DNA of 64,000 bases from Schistocephalus solidus (GCA_017591395.1 WEDG01002913.1:1-64000), one strand, 5' to 3'. Shown: positions 11,820-23,042, numbered from the stretch's first letter. Notes: generated from the letters alone by a model not told the origin. A program made the numbers and translations.

Positions 11820-12134
11820 GTGCTGGAGATGGAAGTAAATCAGGCGGCCGATAACCTCGAACAGTGTATCCCTGAGGATGATCAATTTGTTCGAAATATG
11901 CACTTGCGAAGTTTTAATTCTTGGGCGAAGGATCAAGTCACACAGTTATTTCAGCGTCTCCTGGAGTGTCGTCTGCAACTTCAGACTGACCAAATCTGTC
12001 TGGACGCCATTCGTCGTGTAGATGAGCTGTGCGACCACTGCGCTGCACTTCAGCTCCGCTTATGCGCCTTTGAGGATGATTTATTATTTTGGCCAACTGC
12101 ATTCTCATGGAATTCCTCCGACCAAGAGTTCAAA
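11820..12134 (+). CDS. Unknown multi-exon gene, exon 5 (helical)
   Basis: The acceptor is tcctcccttttctatgcag; the exon is 105 codons, phase 0 in and out, with donor TTCAAA|GTAAAA. It continues the helix of exon 4 (VLEMEVNQAADNLEQ) and adds further amphipathic helices (FNSWAKDQVTQLFQRLLECR, then DAIRRVDELCDHC). The pattern resembles spectrin-like or tethering helical bundles, but I recognise no specific family. The open frame, spacing and splice sites make it a confident exon. Confidence 0.8.
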
Positions 12135-12662
12135 GTAAAAAAGCCGCTTTTCTGCCAAACGCATAATCTGCCTTAATTCTGCAAGAGTGCGGTTTCAAAA
12201 CTGCATGTTTATAGCAACGAAGTCAAATTACCGATGTATGTGATCATACAGTATAGATGAATGTAAGGTACTTACTGGAACTGGTTTGTTTTGTCGTTAA
12301 CGTTTTGGAGAGCTTGGCTGGCTGCTAATATCAATCAAAAGACGACTTGGCGAGCAAACGCGCTGCTTTTGATAACTTCTCTTAAGGCCAGTACAGTTAT
12401 AGGGAAACGCTGAATGTGGTTAAAATTTAAAACATGAAATCCATAATGTTCGTCCGTTTTTGTGGGTTATGTGAGAGCACGTATGCTCGCCAAGTCGTCT
12501 TTTGATATCGATCAGTTTTTTGAATGACAGTCTGAACCTGTTCAAAAGATCTAGCCTGATATTTACGAAATGCACCCTGTAACGTAATCCTTTTCGTTCA
12601 TCTCCAGCTTAGGCTTTAAAAATCGGACGTATTTTAACCTTCCGACTTTTTCTTCGGCATAG

Positions 12663-12838
12663 AAAATTGAAACTGAGTGTTTACGAACACTAAAGGCACT
12701 GCCCTCTTTACTCTCTACGGATCGAGAGGCCATCAAAGGCCAAAATCCCTCTGCGCAACTTGTTGCTGTATATGGTAGAAGATTGGCAGAGCTACGACAG
12801 AGTCTGACGTGTCTTCTAAGTTCTCTCACTCACATTAG
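12663..12838 (+). CDS. Unknown multi-exon gene, exon 6
   Basis: The acceptor is gactttttcttcggcatag and the donor is the strong CATTAG|GTAAGT. The exon has 58 codons plus two bases, entering in phase 0 as exon 5 requires. The frame is fully open and reads KIETECLRTLKALPSLLSTD, then AVYGRRLAELRQSLTCLLSS: amphipathic helices like the neighbours. A longer frame on the opposite strand (12829-12563) is its shadow. No domain is recognised. Confidence 0.7.
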
Positions 12839-13145
12839 GTAAGTGATCTGTCTAACACTAGTTTATCCGTGCGGTAGGCAACAAGAAACAACCATTTGAT
12901 CCAGGGGCAGTGGTGCCTTAAAAAAATAGCGAGGTAGATTTTCGCGACGTCGACCTTAGTTTCATTTTTATATCCCTGTCTCAAGATCAATAAAATTTAC
13001 TGTAGAATGGAGTCACAAGGAGCAGTCGCAGTTGAACAACAGGTTATGACTGATTTCTGTTTTTTTTTAGCATAAAACCGTTTTCCAGCGATCGTGCACA
13101 GACATGATTCAAGCCATCTTGCAGAAACCTAAGTATAACTTTAAT

Positions 13146-14098
13146 AAAGTGACAAAGAACGATATCATTAGCATAATAAGCTGTCAATTCCACGATCTCA
13201 AGGCGCAAGTGTGAAGTGAGAAGAGGTGAGGAGTTAGAAATAACTTTGAAGGACTCTGCAATTATTTGAAAGACCAGTTGATTTCCACTTGCGAGATGGG
13301 AAAAAACATGAGCCAGAGGATGTTTTTAAAAGGCGGAGATGGTACAAGAAATTATAGAAAACAGAGAAATAGTTAAGAAATGCATAATATAGGCCCGCTT
13401 ATCGTTGTTTAGCTCTTCTAGAGCAGAATTAACCCTAACAGCCGGTGCATCTAAGGAGCCAAGACTGGATTTACATAAAAATTGGAGTGTGTCTGAGAAC
13501 TTGGAGGAGAATGACATAATGACATCTAAAGCAACTCAGTCAAGGAGCTGAGGAAATGCAGAGGAACATTCAACTTGATGGACAAATTTTGGAAAAAAAT
13601 ATAAGATTTTAACGAGATGGGAGGTATTCTTACTGTAAGCCGAGTGTCGGATATCTTCTGGGCTCTCTGACTTGCATGAGGTCAGTAATCTGTTACATGG
13701 CAACAAAAACCATCACTACTCCAGGACGCAGTATTTACGTAGACAGTTATAACTTTAAAGTGGAATAGATGGTCTCATTATCTTCTTCAGTTCATAATCT
13801 TTTGCAAGCCCACCATGTCTAAAGACTAATAAAAACCCTGGAAGTTGACGTTCGACGACACGGGATTAATACCTGCCTCAGTCACGTTCCCGCTGGTCGT
13901 CGTTTGTTTACCAGCCAGACTTCTTATGGCATTCCCGAGTCCATCTTAGAAGAACGTTGCAATAAAAAGCCGTAGTAAGCAGTTTTTGTGCTAGTACTGT
14001 TGGCAATAAAAGCACAATCACTGGAACAAGAGCTTCATTAGCCTGACATTTCCGATTTTTACTCGACTATATCCTCGGAAACGGAGTCAGATATGGGG
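13146..14098. repeat. Direct repeat of about 950 bp, copy 2
   Basis: This is the second copy of the 10323-11268 repeat, in the intron between exons 6 and 7. On its minus strand, 13517-13326 encodes SSKFSDTLQFLCKSS, then LDAPAVRVNSALEEL and DKRAYIMHFL. This aligns by eye with the CR1-like RT at 20287-19958 (FSDPLQFAYKAQRSTLDAVA, then RAYACAFLDYS). Both copies are therefore fragments of a CR1-like non-LTR element or a duplicated segment containing one. Confidence 0.85.
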
Positions 14099-14099
14099 T

Positions 14100-15697
14100 G
14101 ATCTTGATGGCAATCTTCGTAGAATTGAAATTTAAAAACATCTGCTGGGGAAATTTGCATAGAATATAATTCCAGTTCTTCTCCATAATGAGCGTGTTGT
14201 GGTTTGTTTAGGAGGGCCTCTTGAGAGAGCGAGAGAGAGAGCCTAATTTTAATTTATTTAAGTTTTTTCGAAATAAAGTTTTCATTCGCCGCTGACAGAA
14301 TGCGCCTTAATAAGGGATGAGATTAAATGTGGGTTCAAAGAAAACTCTACTTCTATGGTAGGGATGGTTTGAGGCTCAGTTTCTGTAAGTATATTTCATT
14401 TCGCGTAATATATCGTGCCAAAAACGGTATAACGGAGTGGGGATGTGTCGGGCGTGAAGACCTCAACATTTAATTCAGAGTGAAGTGGTTGGATAGCATC
14501 CTGCAGAATCCCAGTACTGAATTCCTTGACCGGTGGGAAGTGTCTTTGCGATATCGCATCAAATAAAACAACTAAGGAAAAACTAGCGGTGGAGGATAAA
14601 TTTTAAAATAAGCTTGTCATTTAAGGAAAGTGGGAAAAATAACAGGAGAGCCATAGAGAATAAAGGCGTCTATGCAACTTATGATGAGGGTGTTGATGTG
14701 TGTAATAGGAACGTAAACGATGAATGTAATGTATAATTTGATTATTTTTTTATGAAACGGATTTCAATATAAAAGATAAATTTAACTTTAAAGATCTGAA
14801 GCAAACAAATGTTTTGTGTGGAGCTGTCCTGAATGGAAAATTTCCTCTAGGCTTTGGTTAACAATGGGCGCTTGGATAAATAGATAGATATATAGAAATT
14901 TATATTTGATCGCGCGTCATTTGAATTTATTTCGTCTTACAAGCCCTTCGATCTTTGGAAGTTTAAGACACTACCTTAGTTTAGAGTACATGTTCCTTTA
15001 ATTAATTCACGAGTGAAATGTATATTCTCCAAATTTCTGACATGCTTGGAAGTGACGACTCTGCCCCTTTCAAAGTATTCCTATACTGCGGATTCTTTTC
15101 TGCCCCCGAGGTAACTCGATAAAAAGTACAAGTATTGACGTTAAATTGCTTCTAAAATTAACGCCGGTGGTGTGCTCCTTGAGTCTGTTCTCAAATGTAC
15201 AAGATGTCACAACAAAGACTGAGTCATTTACGTTGCTTTCAAGTCTGAATGTTGAATATTTCTAACGCCACACGCTCGACCAAGCTCACTCGGTCGGCTG
15301 TCACAAAACAATAGTATACTTGGTTTATTTGGTAAGCATAAAAGGCGATGACTTTAAAAAGCCTATTCTTTACATGTCAGTGCGTTTTATACACAGAAAG
15401 TATATGCTCACAATTAACATAGTACTCACATTATGTTAGTAGCATTTTAACAACTAAAACGCTAGAGATTGTGGGGTATTATACTCGGATTCAGACTGTC
15501 GAGGAAAAGCAGGGGACACATATAATCGAATATATGTCTCCTGAACAGCTGACGAGACGTCACCTCCACGACTGGTTTTGGGAGATATACCTTTTCTCTA
15601 CTACCCTTTTCATTATAAATTCAGAGTGATGACTCAGCCTGGATATTATTCTTTTGAAGTTCTTTTTTTTCTTTCTTCTTGCGTACCTTCTACCCAG
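14100..15697. other. Intron sequence without recognised features
   Basis: AT-rich sequence between the 950 bp repeat and exon 7. It has a short GA run at 14228-14242 but no convincing ORF, RNA gene or shared repeat. Confidence 0.5.
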
Positions 15698-15812
15698 GTC
15701 GAGTCTTCCATGCCGACTACGAGGCATTCAATTTTTACGCAGGGCAACAAGACTTGACTATGTACTTCACGAACTCCTTTTAAGACCTCACTCTTTTTCA
15801 AAGAACCTCCAG
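15698..15812 (+). CDS. Unknown multi-exon gene, exon 7
   Basis: The acceptor is very strong (tttttttctttcttcttgcgtaccttctacccag) and the donor is CTCCAG|GTATGA. The exon is 115 bases: one base completing the phase-2 codon of exon 6 (giving Arg), then 38 open codons ending in phase 0. It reads LRGIQFLRRATRLDYVLHEL, basic and helical. Phase agreement on both sides is the main support, since the exon is short. Confidence 0.65.
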
Positions 15813-15859
15813 GTATGATTGAAACTGATTCCTGCTTTTTTGTAATTCCTCCTGCTTTT

Positions 15860-15873
15860 ATAATATATGTATA

Positions 15874-15912
<39 letters not shown>
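15860..15912. repeat. (AT)n microsatellite at the 3' end of a PLE
   Basis: An interrupted then pure AT dinucleotide run lies directly at the downstream (3') end of the minus-strand PLE. The same association of (AT)n with element ends is seen at 24057 and 26416. Confidence 0.9.
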
Positions 15913-15914
<2 letters not shown>

Positions 15915-17010
15915 ATGAAGCAAAGACGTTCTTTGGGAAACAATAGGTAACTTTATTATGTAAATTTTCGATGCTGGTACCCCAGGTCGTCGTCAGACAA
16001 GTGGTAAGTGTGCAAAAACAGTTCAAATTTAACACGTGCCGGAAAAATCCGATATCGCTTAGTCATTCCTGCTAATTGTTGTTATTGTGGGTTATGTCCA
16101 TTTAGATTGGCTCTCGTCTCTTCCCGCGTTCTTTCAGGTAGCCGTACACATGGTCTAATTCGATGTGTCGGTTGATGCATGAGTTATCTGAGAAAATGGC
16201 CTCTAAAAATTCTCGGCCTTTCTTAGATGGTCAGGAAGCAACAATGCGGGTTTTGTACCAAGCAAATTTGTGTCCCGTTTCTAACGTATGCATGGCAACT
16301 TGAGACAAGTGGTTTCGCCTCCTTACTGCTAATTGATGTTCGTGTATGCGCGTTGTGGCTGACTTTCCTGTCTGTCCCCAGTACACCGCATTGCAGCTAT
16401 TACATGGTATCTTGTAAACGACTTCTTTTTTATCTAAATAGCCAACCCTATCCTTAGGGTGTACAAGATGATTTCGTAGTGTAGTCGTTGGTTTGTGCGC
16501 CACTTGGATTTGATGTTTCCGCAGGTGCCTTTCAACGAGTTCAGACACGTTCTTGATGTACGGAAGTGTTCGCCAGTTCTTCGATTTGGGCGCTTGACCG
16601 GAACAATCTAGCTCCTTGTCTTTTCCTTTTTCTTTTGACTTCTGTCGTCTCATGCATCGACGTATAAATTCTCTTGGATAACCATTTCTGCCAAATAGTT
16701 TGAATAAATAACTGAGTTTGTTTTGGTAGAGTTCATTATCAGAACAGTGCGTTGTAGCTCGATTGAGTAGGCTGTTTACAGTACTCCGCTTGTGAGCAAT
16801 AGGGTGGTTGCTCTGGTAATGCAGAATAATTTCCGCATAAGCTTCTTTGCGGTAAACCGATGTTTGAAATGTCCCGTCAGTCTTTCGCTGTACGAGGACG
16901 TCAAGAAATGGGAGTTTACTGTCAAATTCCTGGCTATTTTGGTTCTTTACTTCCCTATCTGCATTATCCCATCGATAAAACACTTTCATGCTTCATTATT
17001 TAGGCCTATA
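15913..17010 (-). mobile_element. Penelope-like element, 3' part, minus strand
   Basis: A 5'-truncated PLE retaining the end of the RT (thumb), the linker, the GIY-YIG endonuclease and a 3' terminal stem-loop (CTGACGACGACC...GGTACCAG...CGAAAA, 15997-15965). It lies antisense in the intron between exons 7 and 8 of the plus-strand gene. Its 3' end resembles the terminal motif at 1487-1560, so the two belong to one family. Confidence 0.85.
16231..16989 (-). CDS. PLE polyprotein fragment: RT thumb plus GIY-YIG endonuclease
   Basis: The open frame is 252 codons. It contains the PLE thumb motifs LPFLDVLVQRKTDGTFQTSV, then HPIAHKRSTVNSLLNRA, and the linker WRTLPYIKNVSELVERHLRK. The GIY-YIG nuclease follows: KIPCNSCNAVYWGQTGKSA (the YIG is replaced by YWG), then RIHEHQLAVRRRNHLSQVA and HTLETGHKFAW. 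PLE enzymes copy RNA at nicked chromosome ends or target sites, with the GIY-YIG domain supplying the nick. The N-terminal palm with the YVDD box is missing, so this copy cannot act alone. The frame is interrupted at 16231, although the last part of the domain continues into the 16000s in another frame. Confidence 0.85.
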   Translation of the reverse strand: MKVFYRWDNADREVKNQNSQEFDSKLPFLDVLVQRKTDGTFQTSVYRKEAYAEIILHYQSNHPIAHKRSTVNSLLNRATTHCSDNELYQNKLSYLFKLFGRNGYPREFIRRCMRRQKSKEKGKDKELDCSGQAPKSKNWRTLPYIKNVSELVERHLRKHQIQVAHKPTTTLRNHLVHPKDRVGYLDKKEVVYKIPCNSCNAVYWGQTGKSATTRIHEHQLAVRRRNHLSQVAMHTLETGHKFAWYKTRIVAS

Positions 17011-17252
17011 TCTATTTGCTAGTTACCAGTGAAATCCTTGGGGATTTTAGCTAGGAAATTTGTAGGCCTGTTGCATCGGCTTCCCGATCATCTTCTGTAG
17101 AGCCCATTATTTTGCCCGCAGCTACCTAGAGATTTTGATATATCTATCTACTGAAATGGAACATTGTTATTTGACTTGGTTTAACAATCATAAGGCTGGT
17201 TTAGTCAAGCGGGCGAAGAGCACTATCTATTTACTATTCCTTAAACATCTAG

Positions 17253-17498
17253 CAGGAGGACGAACCTTCGGTGACTGTGTGTGCGTCGGAGATTCGCACT
17301 CTTAAGTCCCTCCTCTCAACTCTCCTAATGGATGGTGAGGCCGTTATCAGGGATATCGGAGAATACTCTGCGAGTAACGCTGTTGCAACGCATCTCAGTC
17401 TGATTTTTTGCACGCAGGCCTGCGCCAAGAAGACCGTTTCGGAATGGTTGGAATATTTACGTTCTTGCCAAGCCCTGCTAACTCAGTTATTCCTCTAA
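17253..17498 (+). CDS. Unknown multi-exon gene, terminal exon 8
   Basis: The acceptor is a tandem NAGNAG site (catctagcag), so transcripts with or without one extra Gln are possible. The exon opens in phase 0 (EDEPSVTVCASEIRTLKSLL), continues as helices (KKTVSEWLEYLRSCQALLTQ) and ends in TAA at 17496-17498. The assembled eight exons give roughly 530 codons. A possible poly(A) signal ATTAAA lies near 17582. The exon sits 240 bases beyond an antisense PLE that occupies the intron. Function is unknown; the protein looks purely structural or scaffolding. Confidence 0.75.
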   Translation, partial: QEDEPSVTVCASEIRTLKSLLSTLLMDGEAVIRDIGEYSASNAVATHLSLIFCTQACAKKTVSEWLEYLRSCQALLTQLFL

Positions 17499-17582
17499 CT
17501 GGCTGTGACTCCACATCCCTCTTGAACGCTAATCCGATCCCTGACTTAATTTTTTTACGACTTCCTTACACTCTTTTTTAAA

Positions 17583-18694
17583 TTAAAATTGTCTGCAATA
17601 GGTGCACACTGTCGTGCTGGGATTTCCATATTTCGGCCAGTAGATGTGGGTTACTCTTGGCTATGAACGCGGTGTAGTGTGTTTTGTGCTTCGTTGTGCC
17701 ATCTTTCTGGAATTTTTGCCGTCACTGCTAGCAACAAATTATGCGCTGGAAATCATTGCGCTAGCATTTCCTCGGATTTCGTTTGTAAATTTTACTGACA
17801 GAATTGCGCGCTTTTAGTGCCAATGTATGTTATAATTGCTTCAACTACAGGTTGTGAACTAGGCTAGGTTGCATTGGTTCAGAAAGTGTGTTCGTCGTGC
17901 CTCTAGCGAGATTTATTTCGCCATTTAGCGGCGTCTGGTGGGATTCCGTTTCGCCGTAATCTACGAGAAAAGCGGGCGGAATTAAAGGTTTTCAGAATGG
18001 AGCACAGTCACGAATCTGTGGACATCGAACGAAATACCGGAGAATGGGTTGGAAGTGTAACGGCGGGTTATTTACAGCTCGTTCTTTTGGTTTATGCTCG
18101 ACGATGGAAAATGTGCAAATTGTGAATGTTTCATGCTAGATCAATTTTCCTTTTTACACCGATGACGAAGCAACAGAATTGTACCGGAGTATGTGCGGGT
18201 GAAACCGGCAATTTAGTCAACCCAGGACATTCCAGCCGATATCCACTATGGCTATCAAATTATTGGAGCCTATATAACATATGCGTACTATCGACTTCGT
18301 AAATTCAAGGAGAAGAAAGAACAACAAATGCCATTTTGCAAGGATCTTACAAAGCTTATATTACCCGCTGTAATGTGTCACCAGTAAAACTCCTATTACT
18401 ACCCGTTCCGTATTACATGAGCCTGTTATTTTCTGGATTTCTTAGTGCTGTTTATGACCTACCGTTACAGCAGTAGCGCTGATCGCGGGAGCGCCATATG
18501 CGAGTTTCGAAGTCCAATCAGTTCGAAAATTGCGCTAATTCCAACATGTGAAGTCAGGGGAGTCTGGTAGTTGTGCAACATTTACGGCAGGACTGTACAG
18601 TAGCCTCAGTTTTTGTCAACGGCGCCAGATGCTAAGTTATTTAACCCCGAAAGTGTGCAAAAGGTAAAAATTGCAAACTTATGTTTTTTAATGT
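17583..18694. other. Region without a recognised gene
   Basis: Downstream of the last exon of the plus-strand gene. Around 17980-18150 a broken frame reads WKCNGGLFTARSF, vaguely like the zinc-ribbon start of some transposases, but not enough to call one. The rest shows nothing. Confidence 0.4.
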
Positions 18695-19009
18695 GTGTGC
18701 AGCGGCCCAGTCATCCGAGATTCAGTAACAGTAAAAGGAGCCTTTGTGAAAGTAGACCCGAGTTCTACGCAAGAAGACCTACGTGCTGACACAATATTAT
18801 TGCCTGTCGTAACTAATAACGATAGCGGAACTACCTCGCTTTCACGTTTTAATGTGCAGCACAGGATTCGTCTTGTACCGATGGCCCAAATCAATAAATT
18901 GCCCCCACCTACCGTATACGTCATCGTCTGTCAAGTACACAGGGTTCGCTGTAGAGCGGTTAGTTTAATTCTCATGTATGCATGCCAAGTAAATATTCGT
19001 AATGCGTGA
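18695..19009 (+). CDS. Candidate exon or ORF, unknown protein
   Basis: A splice-acceptor-like sequence (tttttaatgtgtgtgcag) precedes an open frame reading PVIRDSVTVKGAFVKVDPSS, then TILLPVVTNNDSG and INKLPPPTVYVIVCQVH. Composition is protein-like, but no domain is recognised and no strong donor is seen. A loosely similar stretch (SDSGVTLEAHLRKADPVSSD) occurs at about 20785-20845, so this could be part of a repeated element. It lies upstream of and opposite to the CR1-like RT fragment. Confidence 0.25.
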   Translation: MCSGPVIRDSVTVKGAFVKVDPSSTQEDLRADTILLPVVTNNDSGTTSLSRFNVQHRIRLVPMAQINKLPPPTVYVIVCQVHRVRCRAVSLILMYACQVNIRNA

Positions 19010-19399
19010 GTTTGAATAAGAGATTGAGTGGAAGCACATTAGCCGGAACCCTAACTAAACATTGAAGCCTGACTGCCTGTTTTACGGGAACCGTGATAAT
19101 AAGAGTTTTCTGGGTGGGGCAAAAAGAATGGAAGGATAAGGAGGGCGAAGGCGAAAAGAGGAGGAAAGGGAGCGTAATAAATAAAGGAAAACTTTAAGTG
19201 GGGTGAACGAATCCTGCGGTGTCTAAATTCTCCAATAGAGTAATGGTTATCGATACGGCCTCGCCTATTGGTAGAAAAAGAAGCCAACCTGACCCACGGA
19301 ACTAGTTTAAAAAGCGCCGTAAGTGCTGGAACTAGGTGAAAAAGTACGTGAAGCACGGTAAGCTGGTAATTTAAAGTGAAAATAACCTGCATCGTACCC

Positions 19400-20300
19400 G
19401 CCGGAAGGGGGACGGAAGAGTAAAACGCAAAATGAAAACCAACGCGGCTAAGGGGTAAGTAGAGGGACTACGAGCAAAGCGATGCGCCGCGTCTGTAGGA
19501 GTACGCTGGAACACGACAATGCAATGGTATAAAATTTGCCGGAATGTCTTAACCGACGCCTTGACGACAACCATAGGCCAAAAAGGCAGCAAAGGGCGTT
19601 GAAGTACCCGTATGGGAGACGTTTGCAGCCGGACGAGAGAATAATAAAAGGGAGATAAAAAGACACTAATTGATGGTAGGGTTCTTTTACACTAGTAGAA
19701 TGAAAGTCCTCTTAAAGCACGTTCACATCCGCAGCTGACAGGCCCTGAGAGCGGTCATAACGAAGTTAGTAACGCAGGAGAGCTCCATAGTTACAGACTA
19801 TTGGAAGGCCTTCGGCCGCCTAGCAGAAGAAGGCTATCAAAATCTAACCGTTAATCCCAGCATGAACTTCCTGAAAATTCATACGTGGATGCATAACAAC
19901 GCCATAGAGGGCTACCGTAGTAGTCTCAAATGTAAACTCTCCAAAGGTGGTCCTGTGTCACGAAGGGCTGTGTGGGTCCGCCTGAATGCAGCTCAGAACC
20001 GATTGTAATATGGAGTAGTCAAGAAATGCGCATGCGTACGCGCGGCAGCCCTTATCTAAATCTCGTAGAGCCGAATGTACTACAAGGGCAACAGCATCTA
20101 GGGTACTACGCTGGGCCTTATAGGCAAATTGTAATGGGTCGGAGAAATTGGAGGAAAAAGGCTTAATTGTATCGAGAGCGACTCGTTCAGCAATCTTCAG
20201 TAAAGCGGAAGAGCAGGCTATTGGACGGAAAGATTTAGGACCAAAATTAGCTGCAGGTAAGGTAAGCAGGAGATGCGGTAGAAACATCTGATTCGCGTAG
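19400..20300 (-). mobile_element. CR1-like non-LTR retrotransposon remnant
   Basis: On the minus strand, 20287-19958 is an RT fragment: FGPKSFRPIACSSALLKIAE, then FSDPLQFAYKAQRSTLDAVA, then RAYACAFLDYS. These are RT motifs 2 to A of CR1/Jockey-like elements (usual forms RPI.LTS...K..E, DPLQFAY...RST.DA, FLD.S.AF). Sequence further down to about 19400 has broken frames and may be the rest of the palm. The same RT family is present in the 950 bp repeats at 10.3 and 13.1 kb. Confidence 0.75.
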
Positions 20301-22062
20301 GAATATGGAGGATCAGGTTAGGTTACTTCGGATCGCAAGATGAAACTATAACTACAGATGAGCATTTTAATACGAGGTAGTATTACAGTGCGTCCGGGGA
20401 TGCTAGATTGCGGTGGACCTTGGTTTATGCAGCCAATGAATGCGAGGCCCCGATGTATCAGTATGACAGAAGGGAATCCTTATGGTGGTTAGTGACGAAG
20501 GGGTGCAGAGGGAGAGATAAACGCGCGGATCAAGTTATTTTGTAACGGTCTCCTGATGTTCCTTTATCAGTGTTACATAGGAATCTGCTGGGGAAGAAAT
20601 CAGTTAGTTGGACAGCTTTTACTGCGGCAAGAAAGCGCACAAAATGTTTGGAAGTCATTAGCCTCAATTTTTGTCAACAGCCGAGCGCCGGACACCATGG
20701 AATATAACCCGAAGAAAGCGAAATCGTCTAAAGTGCCCAAACGTCTCCAGGTATAGTTGGCGATCCAGAAAGTAAAGACGCGAGTAAAAGTGACAGCGGG
20801 GTAACGTTAGAGGCGCATCTGAGAAAGGCAGACCCAGTTTCAAGCGATGTCGCAACTCATTTTAATGTCTTAGTTCATAATTTCACGGGAAACATTTCGC
20901 ATACACCTTTAAACATAGCTGAAGAGAGACCCCTGGTATCGGTGAGTGAGATACCTAAGTAATCTCCTCTGCCAATGGCCTTCTGTTCCCCAGCTACATC
21001 CAATGCGAGGATTTAGAGGAATACAAGGAAAGAAACCCCAGCTAGGATACATGCGACAACACGTCAGCAGGAGCTCGCAATCCAACTCCGCCCCTGGTGC
21101 ACTGCCTGGGACAGTTGCTTCGCGACAGAAACTTGAATTCAAAAGGGGACTCTGAAAATCCGCCGCGTCCTCTTAGAATTCCGCATCAGCCCCATTAACG
21201 GTGTCTAGGTTTTAAGGGTTTGCCTGAACAAAATGCAGTCACGCCTAGCAGACTCTTCTCAGATAAGAAAACTCTGCAACCATTGCCTCTAAAATTTTTA
21301 CTGTAGAGCAAAGAAATAAAAACAAGTTGATCCTATTTAAAAATATTGACCTCCGAAACTCACAGAACCTGCAGAGATAATAAAGTACATTTCTTCTGGC
21401 ACAAATGTAGACAGCGGCCGTACGTATTTTTGTTTATTCGAAATATTACAAGAAGGAAAATTGTGATGCTATAAATCCTGTCGAAAGTTGAAAGATCAAA
21501 GAGGAATAAGTTGAAGTAGGTCAATTGGATTACACCGAAAATGAGTTCCAACTCACAACATAGATCCATCTTCACTGTAAGACGTTCAAATGAAATCCAC
21601 TGAAAGAAAAACAAACCAGAGCGCTAACTCAGCAACCCTATGTCTTGACAAAAAGCCGAATATCGTTTAAAGATTTTGCTACTGAGTCAACCTTTTCGAG
21701 AGAAAAGGAAAGGGGTACGATGACCTCAATCTGTTCCAGGCATATTTCGGTGCCATTTTTCAGGTTAGATGACGGAAATTAAGGTTTGAACATATTTGTT
21801 TACAAACAACGTAATCATATCAAAAATTACAACTGGATAACATTTATCAACAAAAAATATTTCAAAAATAGACAGATAAAAGAGCTATCGGTCACGTGGA
21901 TATATATGTGATATAAATGTAAAGGCCTGACAAGAATTTATCGAAAGTTAACGTATACCCGACAAATATTGTATATATAAGATTCATACTACTTGTAGTA
22001 CTACTTGTTTGTAGAATGGGCATTACGTGGTTATTCCACAGTGGTTGATTGTCTTCGACAAT
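20300..22062. other. Region without a recognised gene
   Basis: Short frames only. Positions 20600-20700 share a short block (TAGCCTCA.TTTTTGTCAAC) with 18600-18640, hinting at a low-copy repeat. The last 60 bases are the lead-in to the tandem array. Confidence 0.45.
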
Positions 22063-22111
22063 TGAGTGTTACGCACTTGTTTGGCTTGTTTATGTACCCT
22101 CACTGCACAAA

Positions 22112-22168
22112 GGCATATGATGTACTGATGATCGGTAATGACCGTGAAACAGCTGTCTGCGTCTTGCC
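22112..22168 (+). ncRNA. Type I hammerhead ribozyme, unit 1
   Basis: Hand fold. Stem I: GATGTA pairs with TGCGTC (two G-U pairs), then an internal loop, then GGCA with TGCC. Core: CTGATGA. Stem II: CGGT/ACCG with a short loop. Core: GAAAC. Minimal stem III: AC-AGCT-GT. Cleavage site: GTC, with the cut expected after that C. All invariant core bases are present. The one oddity is an unpaired U-U flanking stem II where a closing pair is usual. Two-base-pair stem III hammerheads of this sort are known from PLEs and metazoan retrozymes. Confidence 0.82.
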
Positions 22169-22344
22169 TGTTGCACTCTTAGCGAACATATTTGTGCTAT
22201 ATATATGGTATGTGTCCTATGACACAACGTTCGTTTATCACCGGTAGGTAACTGGCGGGCGGACAAATGGGATCGAGTGAGATCCTTACCACATTAGTGA
22301 GTGTTACGCACTTGTTTGGCTTGTTTATGTACCTCACTGCACAA

Positions 22345-22401
22345 GGCATATGATGTACTGATGATCGGTAATGACCGTGAAACAGCTGTCTGCGTCTTGC
22401 C
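22345..22401 (+). ncRNA. Type I hammerhead ribozyme, unit 2
   Basis: Identical to unit 1 across core and stems. Confidence 0.82.
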
Positions 22402-22576
22402 TGTTGCACTCTGCTTAACATATTTGTGCTATATATATGGTATGTGTCCTATGACACAACGTTCGTTTATCGCCGGTAGGTAACTGGCGGGCGGACAAAT
22501 GGGATCGAGTGAGATCCTTACCACATTAGTGAGTGTTACGCACTTGTTTGGCTTGTTTATGTACCTCACTGCACAA

Positions 22577-22634
22577 GGCATATGATGTACTGATGATCGG
22601 TAATGACCGTGGAAACAGCTGTCTGCGTCTTGCC
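22577..22634 (+). ncRNA. Type I hammerhead ribozyme, unit 3 (one-base insertion)
   Basis: An extra G lies between stem II and the GAAAC core (GTGGAAAC). This may impair cleavage; it is the only unit with a core-proximal change. Confidence 0.72.
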
Positions 22635-22810
22635 TGTTGCACTCTTAGCAACATATTTGTGCTATATATATGGTATGTGTCCTATGACACAACGTTCGTT
22701 TATCGCCGGTAGGTAACTGGCGGGCGGACAAAATGGGATCGAGTGAGATCCTTACCACATTAGTGAGTGTTACGCACTTGTTTGGCTTGTTTATGTACCT
22801 CACTGCACAA

Positions 22811-22867
22811 GGCATATGATGTACTGATGATCGGTAATGACCGTGAAACAGCTGTCTGCGTCTTGCC
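22811..22867 (+). ncRNA. Type I hammerhead ribozyme, unit 4
   Basis: Core and stems as in unit 1. Confidence 0.82.
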
Positions 22868-23042
22868 TGTTGCACTCTTAGCAACATATTTGTGCTATAT
22901 ATATGGTATGTGTCCTATGACACAACGTTCGTTTATCGCCGGTAGGTAACTGGCGGGCGGACAAATGGGATCGAGTGAGATCCTTACCACATTAGTGAGT
23001 GTTACGCACTTGTTTGGCTTGTTTATGTACCTCACTGCACAA

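Noticed and set aside
17980..18150. Possible zinc-ribbon transposase start (WKCNGGLFTARSF)
   Set aside because: One short block between stops, with no DDE motif or terminal repeats found.
21360..21614. Minus-strand frame ending VKMDLC, similar to the codons after the 34425-34679 exon
   Set aside because: The match covers only about 20 bases on both sides of a presumed donor; not enough to call a shared exon.
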